Under the pieces are notes generated by a model. It saw only the letters and a program-made list of their open reading frames with translations. It was not told the DNA's origin and did not search any database. 64,000 bases of DNA, from the NCBI RefSeq assembly GCF_000012945.1, contig NC_007509.1, positions 744,001-808,000 on the forward strand. Direction: 5' to 3'. The position numbers and the translations under genes are program-made. Source of the DNA: Burkholderia lata. Lineage in GTDB: Bacteria; Pseudomonadota; Gammaproteobacteria; Burkholderiales; Burkholderiaceae. Of this stretch, positions 56,005 through 63,305 are shown one piece after another (the first letter of the stretch is position 1; each line of letters starts with the position of its first letter).

Positions 56005-56394
56005 ATGGCCATGATCAGCCTGCTCTATGGCGAGCGCACGCGGCTCGTGCGCTTCGGCGTGTCCGGGCTCGGCTCGACCGCGATCCACACGCTGGTCGCG
56101 GCAGCCCTGTTCGCGCAGTTCGATGCGACGCTGGTGACGGCGAACGCGCTCGCCTTCCTCTGCGCGACCGCGTTCTCGTATCTCGCGAATACGCTGTGGA
56201 GCTTCTCGTCGACGGTGCGCACGCGCAACGCGGTGCGCTTTCTCGCGGTCACGCTGGCCGGCTTCGTCGAGACGATGCTGCTCGCGCGGGCGGCCGAAGC
56301 ACTCGACCTGTCCCGCGGGATGAGCATCGTTGCAATCGCGCTGCTGGTTCCACCGACCACGTTCGTGCTGCACCGGCTGTGGACCTACCGGTAA
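56005..56394 (+). CDS. GtrA-like polyprenyl-phosphate sugar flippase
   Basis: A 129-residue protein with four membrane segments and the GtrA-family opening LVRFGVSGLGSTAIHTLVAAALF; NTLWSFSS and a final FVLHRLWTYR are also typical. GtrA proteins are thought to flip the sugar-lipid made by GtrB to the periplasm. It starts 9 bp after the gtrB-like gene and completes the four-gene glycan operon. Confidence 0.87.
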   Translation: MAMISLLYGERTRLVRFGVSGLGSTAIHTLVAAALFAQFDATLVTANALAFLCATAFSYLANTLWSFSSTVRTRNAVRFLAVTLAGFVETMLLARAAEALDLSRGMSIVAIALLVPPTTFVLHRLWTYR

Positions 56395-56705
56395 GCGATC
56401 CCTTCCCCGCGCCGCCGCGCCGCCGCGCCCGAAGATAATCGGCCATTCAATTAACAGATTCAATATCGTTATATTTAGGTAACGCATCGAACCGATTGAT
56501 TCCGATTTTAAAATTACTCTCTGAAATAATATTAACTACCTGTTTACTTTTACAGCTTCCGGAATTAACCGAACGGGATAACCTGCATTCGCCATCTCGA
56601 CTGCATGTGCCTTGACCGGCACAAAGCCTTGCAGGACAAGGCGATGGCGACCGCACGAAGAAATTCGCGCAACAATAAGTCCCATTCATTCAAACGGGAG
56701 CTTCT
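56395..56705. other. AT-rich gene-free region upstream of aidA
   Basis: About 310 bp without a gene. The part from 56440 to 56580 is strongly AT-rich and contains the lux-box-like element at 56538-56557. It should contain the aidA promoter; a long leader of up to about 150 bp before the aidA ATG is possible. Confidence 0.55.
56538..56557 (+). promoter_or_regulatory. lux-box (cep-box-like) element upstream of aidA
   Basis: ACCTGTTTACTTTTACAGCT has the exact CTGT-N8-ACAG frame of lux-type boxes bound by LuxR-family quorum-sensing regulators, with flanking bases that also pair in part. It lies 148 bp before the aidA start. In B. cenocepacia aidA is known to be strongly activated by CepI/CepR, so this is the likely CepR site. 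Confidence 0.65.
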
Positions 56706-57209
56706 ATGTCACGCGTCACCGATGTGCTCGTCTCTTTCGATACCGAAACCATTCTCAAAAAATATCCGAATCCCAGCAAGAATCCGGCCGCGCCGACGCT
56801 GATCGATTGGCGCTATGTGTATATGGTGACCAACCAGGACAACGTCATCTCCGGGCAGGCGGGCGGCGAACTCGACCTGAAGGCGCAAGTCGGCGACCTG
56901 ATCCGCTGGCGTGAAACGAGCCTGTCGCTGGGCTTCGAGAACCAGGTGGTGTTCTACAAGTTCGTCGGCAACGTCGGCAACGAACTGATTTCGACGCCGA
57001 CGCCGCGCGTCGCGGAAGCGTCCATCCCGGTGCCGAACACGAGCAAGCCCGAGGTGCCGACCTGCCAGAAGGTCGCGAACTACTACTGGTCGTCGGAATG
57101 CCTGAAGGTCGGCCGCGTGACCTACCACTTCCAGTTCCAGATCATCGATCGCAACTGCCAGAGCCAGGGCTGCTTCTCCTGGGATCCGTTCATCTCGATC
57201 CATAACTGA
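56706..57209 (+). CDS. aidA: AidA, PixA/AidA-family protein
   Basis: A 167-residue soluble protein of the PixA/AidA family (inclusion-body protein family). Features are the opening TDVLVSFDTETILKKYPNPSK, the aromatic block YVYMVTNQDNVISG, DLIRWRETSLSLGFENQV, and the final CFSWDPFISIHN. There is no signal peptide. In B. cenocepacia AidA is quorum-sensing regulated and contributes to killing of nematodes; its molecular function is unknown. The ATG follows ACGGGAGCTTCT. A lux-type box upstream and the lectin-fusion gene downstream complete the unit. Confidence 0.9.
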   Translation: MSRVTDVLVSFDTETILKKYPNPSKNPAAPTLIDWRYVYMVTNQDNVISGQAGGELDLKAQVGDLIRWRETSLSLGFENQVVFYKFVGNVGNELISTPTPRVAEASIPVPNTSKPEVPTCQKVANYYWSSECLKVGRVTYHFQFQIIDRNCQSQGCFSWDPFISIHN

Positions 57210-57218
57210 TCGCGGCAG

Positions 57219-57245
57219 GCGGGCGGCCGCGCGGCGGCTGCCCGC
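57219..57245 (+). terminator. Intercistronic hairpin between aidA and the lectin gene
   Basis: GCGGGCGGCCGC (57219-57230) and GCGGCTGCCCGC (57234-57245) form a 12-bp stem with one G-T pair and a 3-nt loop, 10 bp after the aidA stop. No T-tract follows. It likely lowers read-through to the lectin gene or protects aidA mRNA. Confidence 0.5.
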
Positions 57246-57274
57246 GTCATCCACTAGTTGCGGAGGAAGCGCTC

Positions 57275-58165
57275 ATGTCTGGTCTTCGTTGCGATGTGCT
57301 GGTGATCGTCGACGCCGTTACGCTGCTGTCGGCCTACCCCGAGGCGAGCCGGGACCCCGCCGCACCGACCGTGATCGACGGCCGGCACCTCTATGTAGTG
57401 AGCCCCGGCGACGCCGCGCAGCTCGGCCACAACGACAGCCGCCTCTTTACCGGCCTGTCGCCGGGCGACCAGTTGCACCTGCGCGAAACCGCGCTGGCCC
57501 TGCGCGCCGAGGTGAGCGTGCTGTTCATCCGGTTCGCGTTGAAGGATGCGGGCATCGTCGCGCCGATCGAACTCGAAGTACGCGATGCGGCCACCGCCGT
57601 GCCGGATGCCGACGACCTGCTGCATCCGTCGTGCCGGCCGCTGAAGGATCACTACTGGCGCAGCGACGTGCTGGCCGCGGGCGCGACCACGTGTACGGCC
57701 GATTTCGCCGTGTGCGACCGCGACGGCACCGTATCCGGCTATTTCCGCTGGGAAACGTCGATCGAGATCGCCGGGAGCCAGCCGGACACGAAGCAGCCCG
57801 GTTTCAAGCCGTCGTCGGATCGTAACGGCAACTTCTCGCTGCCGCCGAATACCGCGTTCAAGGCAATCTTCTACGCGAATGCCGCCGACCGGCAGGACCT
57901 GAAGCTCTTCATCGACGATGCGCCGGAACCGGCCGCAACGTTCGTCGGCAATAGCGAGGACGGCGTCCGGTTGTTCACGTTGAATTCGAAGGGCGGCAAG
58001 ATCCGCATCGAGGCCTCGGCCAACGGCAGGCAATCCGCGACCGATGCACGCCTCGCGCCGCTGTCCGCGGGCGACACCGTCTGGCTCGGCTGGCTCGGCG
58101 CAGAGGACGGCGCCGATGCCGACTACAACGACGGGATCGTGATTTTGCAGTGGCCGATCACGTAA
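57275..58165 (+). CDS. bclD: AidA-LecB fusion: calcium-dependent lectin with AidA-like N-terminal domain (BC2L-D-like)
   Basis: A 296-residue fusion. Residues 1-170 resemble AidA (CDVLVIVDAVTLLSAYPEASRD, later YFRWETSIEI). Residues about 184-296 match the PA-IIL/LecB lectin domain: NFSLPPNTAF, the Ca-binding loop EDGADADYND at 277-286, and the end LQWPIT. Calcium ligands by analogy are Asn202, Glu277, Asp281, Asp283, Asn285 and Asp286. The specificity loop reads Ala203-Ala204-Asp205, close to the Ala-Ala-Asn of mannose-binding BC2L-A, so mannose-type sugars are likely. The last residue is Thr296, where LecB has a Gly whose carboxylate completes the neighbour's site. From memory, BC2L-D of B. 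cenocepacia has this layout next to aidA. Confidence 0.88.
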   Translation: MSGLRCDVLVIVDAVTLLSAYPEASRDPAAPTVIDGRHLYVVSPGDAAQLGHNDSRLFTGLSPGDQLHLRETALALRAEVSVLFIRFALKDAGIVAPIELEVRDAATAVPDADDLLHPSCRPLKDHYWRSDVLAAGATTCTADFAVCDRDGTVSGYFRWETSIEIAGSQPDTKQPGFKPSSDRNGNFSLPPNTAFKAIFYANAADRQDLKLFIDDAPEPAATFVGNSEDGVRLFTLNSKGGKIRIEASANGRQSATDARLAPLSAGDTVWLGWLGAEDGADADYNDGIVILQWPIT

Positions 58166-58319
58166 GCGTTGCGGTAAGCGGCACGCGGTAGCCGCGGCGG
58201 ATTGTTCGGCGACCGTTCGATCGCTTCGATGTCGAAACGCCAGCGCACCGAGCCGCTGCCGTTCGCGATCGGCGCGTTGACCGCGACAATCAGCGAATCG
58301 GCGCCACGCGCGCGGTGCG

Positions 58320-59195
58320 CTAACCCGCGAGCAACGTCCCCGCCTGCCGGCCGAGCACCGCGCGCAATGCGTCGAGTTCGGGCAGCACGGGCGCTTCTTC
58401 AGGCGTGACGAGATAGGTCGTCACGCTGTCGAGATCGTCGAACGCGTGCGCCCGCAGTTCCTTGCGCGCCACGTGCTCGGTCGTGATCCGCTTCGGCAGG
58501 ATCGCGACGCCCATGCCGGCCGCCACGCAGCCGAGGATCGCGCCAAACGTGCCAAACGACGCCACCGACTCGATCGCGATGCCGCGCGCCCTCAGCCAGT
58601 GCTCCGCGACCGCGCGATACGGGCAGCCGTCGTGAAACGCGAGCAGCCGCACCGGGTTGTCGGCCAGCACCTGCCGCCGCGTGAGCGCGGCCGCGCTCAC
58701 CAGCACCATCTCTTCGGCGAACGCCGGCTCGTAGCGCAAGCCGGGCCGGACGACCGCGCGCGCCGTGAGCGCCGCGTCGATCCGGCCACGCAGCAGCGCG
58801 TCGGCCAGATCCGGCTCGCTGCCGATCTGCACCGCGAGGCCGAGCGCCGGATCGCGCGCCTTCAACGCGGCGGCGAGCGCCGGCAGCCGCGTGGCCGCCG
58901 TGCTTTCCATCGAGCCGAGCCGGAAGCTGCGCGCGACCGGCGTCTCGCGCACCACCTGCGTCGCTTCGTCGACGAGGCGCAGGATGTGGTCGCAATACGG
59001 AATCAGCCGGCGCCCGGCGTCGTTCAGCACCAGCCGCTTGCCATGCCGGTCGAACAGCGGCGCGTCGAGCGACTCCTCGAGCTGGCGCAGCCGCGCGGTG
59101 ACGTTCGACTGCGTGCAGCCGAGCCGTTCGGCCGCGCGCAGTGCGCTGCCTTCCTGAACGACGGCCCTGAAGGTTTCGAGCAGAGGGATGTTCAT
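58320..59195 (-). CDS. LysR-family transcriptional regulator
   Basis: A 291-residue LTTR. The N-terminal winged helix (about 1-60) reads LLETFRAVVQEGSALRAAERLGCTQSNVTARLRQLEESL, and the substrate-binding domain starts near residue 90. It is divergent from a BASS-family transporter gene, with an inverted repeat between them, so it probably controls that transporter and possibly itself. The inducer is unknown. A Cys at position 27 of the helix-turn-helix is a little unusual but not rare. Confidence 0.87.
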   Translation of the reverse strand: MNIPLLETFRAVVQEGSALRAAERLGCTQSNVTARLRQLEESLDAPLFDRHGKRLVLNDAGRRLIPYCDHILRLVDEATQVVRETPVARSFRLGSMESTAATRLPALAAALKARDPALGLAVQIGSEPDLADALLRGRIDAALTARAVVRPGLRYEPAFAEEMVLVSAAALTRRQVLADNPVRLLAFHDGCPYRAVAEHWLRARGIAIESVASFGTFGAILGCVAAGMGVAILPKRITTEHVARKELRAHAFDDLDSVTTYLVTPEEAPVLPELDALRAVLGRQAGTLLAG

Positions 59196-59236
59196 ATCAC
59201 TTTCTCTTGTTACTGATTCATCTTATATCATTTTAC

Positions 59237-59266
59237 TTCGCCAATGATCCGGATTAGTCTGGCGAA
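59237..59266. promoter_or_regulatory. Inverted repeat between LysR gene and BASS transporter
   Basis: TTCGCCA (59237-59243) and TGGCGAA (59260-59266) are perfect arms with a 16-bp spacer that itself includes the palindrome ATCCGGAT. The position in a divergent LysR/target intergenic region makes it a candidate LysR binding site. Confidence 0.4.
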
Positions 59267-59361
59267 TATCCCGTGCCGGCCCGCCGCTTTCGAGGAAACC
59301 GCATGCCATCCGCTGTCCGCCCCGGCTTCACCACCGCTCACCACCGGCCCGAGGTGCTCCC

Positions 59362-60306
59362 GTGCGCGCGCTGATTGCCGCGCTGGTGCGGCGCGGCCCG
59401 ACCGTGCTTGCGTGCGGCGTCGGCCTCGGGCTGCTGGTGCCGCCGCTCGCCGATCTCGCGCGGCCGCTGATGCCCGTCACCGTGTTCCTGTTCGTGCTCG
59501 GCACGCTGCTGCGCGTCGAGCCCAGCGCGGTGCGCGCGGTCGCGCGGCGGCCGGCCGTGTCGCTGCTGCTGCCCGCCGCGACGATGATCGCGTGCCCGGT
59601 CGCGCTCGGCATCGCCGCCCGGCTCGCCGGCATGCCGTACGACTGGGTCGTCGCGCTGGTGATCGCGTACTGCGCGCCGCCGTCGAGCGGCACGTCGACG
59701 ATCGCGCGGATGCTGTCGCTCGACGCCAGCGTTGCGCTCGTCGCGACCCTCGCGTCGATGGTGTTCGTCCCGCTCACCGCGCCGCTGCTGACGGCCTGGT
59801 TCAGCCACGATGCAGCCGTGTCGATCTCGCCATTGAATCTCGCGTTGCGGCTCGCGCTGCTGATCGGCAGCGCCGAGGGGGTCGCGCTGCTCGTGCGGCG
59901 GTTCGCGGGTTCCCGGCTCGACCGCTATGCGACGCCGATCGACGCGACCGTCGTCGCCGCACTGCTGGTGTTCGCGCTCGGCACGATGGCCGGCATGCAG
60001 CAATCGATCATCGACGCGCCGCACCGCGCGTTGAGCGCGATCGCACTCGCGTTTGCCGTCAACGCCGGCTTCCAGATCATCGCGTACGGGCTCACGCCCG
60101 GCGACGTCCGCACGCGGCTCAACGTCGCGCTGATCGTCGCCAATCGCAACGTCGGCCTGATGTGGGCCGCGCTCGGGCTCGCCGCGACGCCCACCATGGC
60201 GCTCGTGTTCACGTGCGCGCAGTTGCCGATCTATACGCTGCCGCGCGTCGTCCAGCATCTGCTGCCGCGCCTCGAAGCACAGCGCCTGCGCCGGCGCGCA
60301 CGCTAG
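59362..60306 (+). CDS. Bile acid:sodium symporter (BASS) family transporter
   Basis: A 314-residue membrane protein with nine to ten hydrophobic segments in two similar halves. IAYCAPPSSGTSTIARMLSLDASVALVATLASM fits the first cross-over region, and LIVANRNVGLMWAALG the second, with the polar residues that bind Na+ in relatives. Substrates in the family include bile acids, pantoate, pyruvate and arsenite; none can be chosen here. A GTG start at 59362 follows GAGGTG. It is probably regulated by the divergent LysR protein and may be co-expressed with the M14 peptidase. Confidence 0.8.
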   Translation: MRALIAALVRRGPTVLACGVGLGLLVPPLADLARPLMPVTVFLFVLGTLLRVEPSAVRAVARRPAVSLLLPAATMIACPVALGIAARLAGMPYDWVVALVIAYCAPPSSGTSTIARMLSLDASVALVATLASMVFVPLTAPLLTAWFSHDAAVSISPLNLALRLALLIGSAEGVALLVRRFAGSRLDRYATPIDATVVAALLVFALGTMAGMQQSIIDAPHRALSAIALAFAVNAGFQIIAYGLTPGDVRTRLNVALIVANRNVGLMWAALGLAATPTMALVFTCAQLPIYTLPRVVQHLLPRLEAQRLRRRAR

Positions 60307-60354
60307 CCGGCATGCACCGCGCGATTTCCCGATCCATCCCCGCCTACGCTCACC

Positions 60355-62064
60355 ATGACGACCCTGCTCTCCGCCAACTATCCGCGCACGCTGCGCACCT
60401 TGACCGACCGCTTCACGGCCGGCACCGCCACCCGTGTCGAGGCCTGGCTCTTCGAAGACGAAGCGGCGCGCCGCGAAGCCGAGCGCACGCTGGCCGCCCG
60501 CGGCATCGATGCCGTGTTGCGCAGCGCGTACAAGCCGTTGGTGCATTTCTTCATCGAGGAATTCGAGCCGCCGCGCGCGGGCCGGATCGTGATTCGCACG
60601 CCGGCGGGCGCGCACCAGCGGTTCCGGCTCGAAGCGTATCCGCTCGCGGGCTGGCTCGCGCCGCTCGAATTCGCGTTCGAGCCCGGCGACGATCCCGCCC
60701 ACTATGTCGTCGAAGCCGACGGGGCGACGCACCGCGTCTTCGCGCCGAATGACGCGACCGCGTCACCGTGCGGCTGGCTGCGCGTGTGGGACGGCAGCAC
60801 GTTGATCGAGGACGCCCCGCTCGTCACCGAATTCGAAGCGGCCGCCGCCGCGACGCTGGACGCGCTGCGCGCGCATCCGTGGCCCGACCAGGCGCCGTTC
60901 TTCGACATCCTGAGGATCGCGATCGCGACGTCGGGCATCGAACGAACGCTGCCGTATGGCGAGGAACTCGTCAGCACGCTCGACGCATGGCACGAGGACG
61001 CCTACTTCGGCGCCGCCGAATTCTTTCATGCGCTCGCGGGCCGCGACGCATCCGACCGGACACTGCAATCCGGGCAGATCGTGCCCGACATCACGCGCAC
61101 GCAGGGCGATACGACGCTTCGGATCACGCTTGAAACGCATGTGCGCGCGACGACGGACGAGGCCGAAGCCGCGGCCGCTCCGGGTGAAACACTTGCATCG
61201 CCGGACGCGCTCGCGGCGGTTGGCCAGCCGTTATCGCCGCCCGACGTCGCTCGCGCGCTCGGTGCGCTGCCGGGAGAACGGTTCGCCGTCACGTCGCACC
61301 AGGGCCGCGGCGTGAACGGCATCCATGTTCGCGGCGCGCTGCCCGGGCTCGTCATCACCGCCGGCCAGCATGCCAACGAGACGTCGGGCGTCGTCGGCTC
61401 GCTGCGGGCGGCCCATGCGCTGAACCGGCGCCCGGACGCGCACTACGCGCTCGTGCCGCTCGAGAATCCGGACGGCGCCGCGCTGCATCACCACCTGCGC
61501 GCCACGCACCCGGCACACCTGTCCCATGCCGCGCGCTATACCGCGCTCGGCGACGACCTCGAAGCACGCACGCAGCCGCCGTTCGGCGAGAAAGCCGCCC
61601 GGCTCGACGCGATCGAGCGTACCGGCGCGCGGCTGCACCTGAGCCTGCACGGCTATCCGGCACACGACTGGACGCGGCCGCGCAGCGGCTACATCCCGCG
61701 CGGCAGCGAACTCTGGTCGATCCCGAAGGGTTTCTTCCTGATCCTGCGTCACCATGCGGGCCACGACGGGCGGTCGTTCCTCGACGCATTGACCCGCGCA
61801 CTGGCCCGATCGGATGAACTCGTGGCATTCAACGAGCGGCAAATCCACGCGTGGCACGCGCACGCAGGCGACCTGCCGTTTCCGCGCATCAACGGGATTC
61901 CATGTGATGTGGTCGAGGATCACCGGTCGACCGTGCCGTTCACGCTCGTCACCGAGTTTCCCGACCAGACGATCGAGGACGACGCGTTCCGGCTGGCGCA
62001 CACGACGCAGGCGCGTGCGGTCGAACTGGCCGCCGAGTTTTACTGGGCCGGCCTGCTCGGATGA
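60355..62064 (+). CDS. M14-family zinc carboxypeptidase-like protein
   Basis: A 569-residue cytoplasmic protein. The C-terminal M14 domain has the zinc ligands His339 and Glu342 in GQHANETSG and His432 in LSLHGYPAHDW, and the general base Glu534 in TLVTEFPDQ. The first 320 residues are of unknown fold and do not look like a signal or a propeptide; they may recognise the substrate. Relatives act on peptide or amide bonds and some on acyl amino acids or gamma-glutamyl compounds. It follows the BASS gene by 48 bp, so its product may process what that transporter imports. Confidence 0.8.
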   Translation: MTTLLSANYPRTLRTLTDRFTAGTATRVEAWLFEDEAARREAERTLAARGIDAVLRSAYKPLVHFFIEEFEPPRAGRIVIRTPAGAHQRFRLEAYPLAGWLAPLEFAFEPGDDPAHYVVEADGATHRVFAPNDATASPCGWLRVWDGSTLIEDAPLVTEFEAAAAATLDALRAHPWPDQAPFFDILRIAIATSGIERTLPYGEELVSTLDAWHEDAYFGAAEFFHALAGRDASDRTLQSGQIVPDITRTQGDTTLRITLETHVRATTDEAEAAAAPGETLASPDALAAVGQPLSPPDVARALGALPGERFAVTSHQGRGVNGIHVRGALPGLVITAGQHANETSGVVGSLRAAHALNRRPDAHYALVPLENPDGAALHHHLRATHPAHLSHAARYTALGDDLEARTQPPFGEKAARLDAIERTGARLHLSLHGYPAHDWTRPRSGYIPRGSELWSIPKGFFLILRHHAGHDGRSFLDALTRALARSDELVAFNERQIHAWHAHAGDLPFPRINGIPCDVVEDHRSTVPFTLVTEFPDQTIEDDAFRLAHTTQARAVELAAEFYWAGLLG

Positions 62065-62197
62065 CCGGCTCGTTCGAACCTTCATGACACCGGAGACCTG
62101 GGGCGGACGAGCAGAATCCGCACCCCGGTCCGCAGAAGGCCACGCGGCAATGGGCAAAAGACGAGGGCCGTACTCGGCAGCGCGGCAGCGCGACACC

Positions 62198-62220
62198 GCC
62201 GCCCGGGACGGCGGCATTTT
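62198..62220 (+). terminator. Intrinsic terminator after the M14 peptidase gene
   Basis: GCCGCC (62198-62203) pairs with GGCGGC (62210-62215) across a 6-nt loop and is followed at once by ATTTT. It lies about 135 bp past the M14 stop, in the right orientation. Confidence 0.5.
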
Positions 62221-62280
62221 CATGGGCAGCGCGCTACCCGTCGGCTTATGGGTCGCCCGCAAAACTGCGGACACGCACCG

Positions 62281-62790
62281 TCACACGCGACGCCCCAACA
62301 ACTGCCCTGGCCAGCCGTCCACGTCGAAGGTTGAAATTCGCTCATATCCGCAGGACTCGTAGAAGCGCACCAATGCGCCAGTCCCGCCGCCATAGCAATC
62401 CACCCGCAGGCGCTCCACCCCTGCAGCCCGGGCGCGTTCATCCGCGAAGGCCATCAGGCGCCGGCCGACACCCCGCGCCCGCGCATCGCGCGACGCAACC
62501 AGCACGCGGACATAGATTTCCGGCTCGGTCGCGGGCGGCACGTAGGGCATGGACTCGCCGAGGATCAATGCGCCCAGGACGCGGCCCTCCTGATCCTCTG
62601 CGACCCACGCGTCGGGCAACGCACAGGCTTCGGCCACGAGCGCAACCCGCTTGGGTTGCGTCGACCACGGCTCGCGGCCCCATTGCCCGTCGTTACCGAT
62701 GGAAACGAACCACGCAATCACGTCATCGAAGATCCCCAGCACGGCCGGCGCATCGAGCGCGCTGGCACGACGAATCACCCGTTCATCCAT
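62281..62790 (-). CDS. GNAT-family N-acetyltransferase
   Basis: A 169-residue acetyltransferase. Acetyl-CoA binding is shown by the beta4-alpha3 motif VLVASRDARARGVGRRLMAF (R-x-x-G-x-G/R form), followed by the family's C-terminal FYESCGYERIS. The ATG at 62790 (MDERVIRRASALDA) follows GGAGACAGGA and starts at the usual distance before the first strand; a longer reading upstream adds a region with no homology. The acceptor is unknown. It is a single leftward gene. Confidence 0.82.
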   Translation of the reverse strand: MDERVIRRASALDAPAVLGIFDDVIAWFVSIGNDGQWGREPWSTQPKRVALVAEACALPDAWVAEDQEGRVLGALILGESMPYVPPATEPEIYVRVLVASRDARARGVGRRLMAFADERARAAGVERLRVDCYGGGTGALVRFYESCGYERISTFDVDGWPGQLLGRRV

Positions 62791-63305
62791 TCCTGTCTCC
62801 GCCACGTTCAACACTCCTTCGCCGGATTCGACGACCGGCGCGCAATGGGATGGTGCGTCGAGCCCCCCAGGGACGTGCGATGGAAGCCCGGCGATCAAGC
62901 CTGCTACGGTACTGAACTTCGCCCCGGTTGATCAAGGCATGACGGCCGTCGAGTCGACATGACCGGTTGTCTTCCTGAAAATCGAGGAAGATCAGCGCCA
63001 GGCGGGCTGTCAATCGCGCTTCGCATGCAAGGGCGCGGCCGACCCACACCAACGACCCGCAACTTCGCCGGTGGATCGGTACGGCACAAGCAGTTCAGTG
63101 CCGTGACGAGGGGGCCGAACAACCCTGCCGCAACGCATGACCGACAACACTCACCCGATCCGGCGGGCCGACGCGACGCCTGCGCCGCACCGAACCGCAG
63201 CGATTCGATTCCCGCGCGAATGCCCTCCTTCACGACAAAAAAACCTACAATCGACGCGATGCATCGCAGGCATGAAGCGCCAGCCGCCCACTCTCGCTCG
63301 CCACC
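62791..63305. other. Gene-free region before the AAA ATPase gene
   Basis: About 515 bp between the leftward acetyltransferase gene and the rightward ATPase gene. No coding sequence, clear operator or hairpin with T-tract is seen. Promoters of both genes are expected here. A short A-run (about 63237-63244) is the only local AT-rich spot. Confidence 0.4.
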
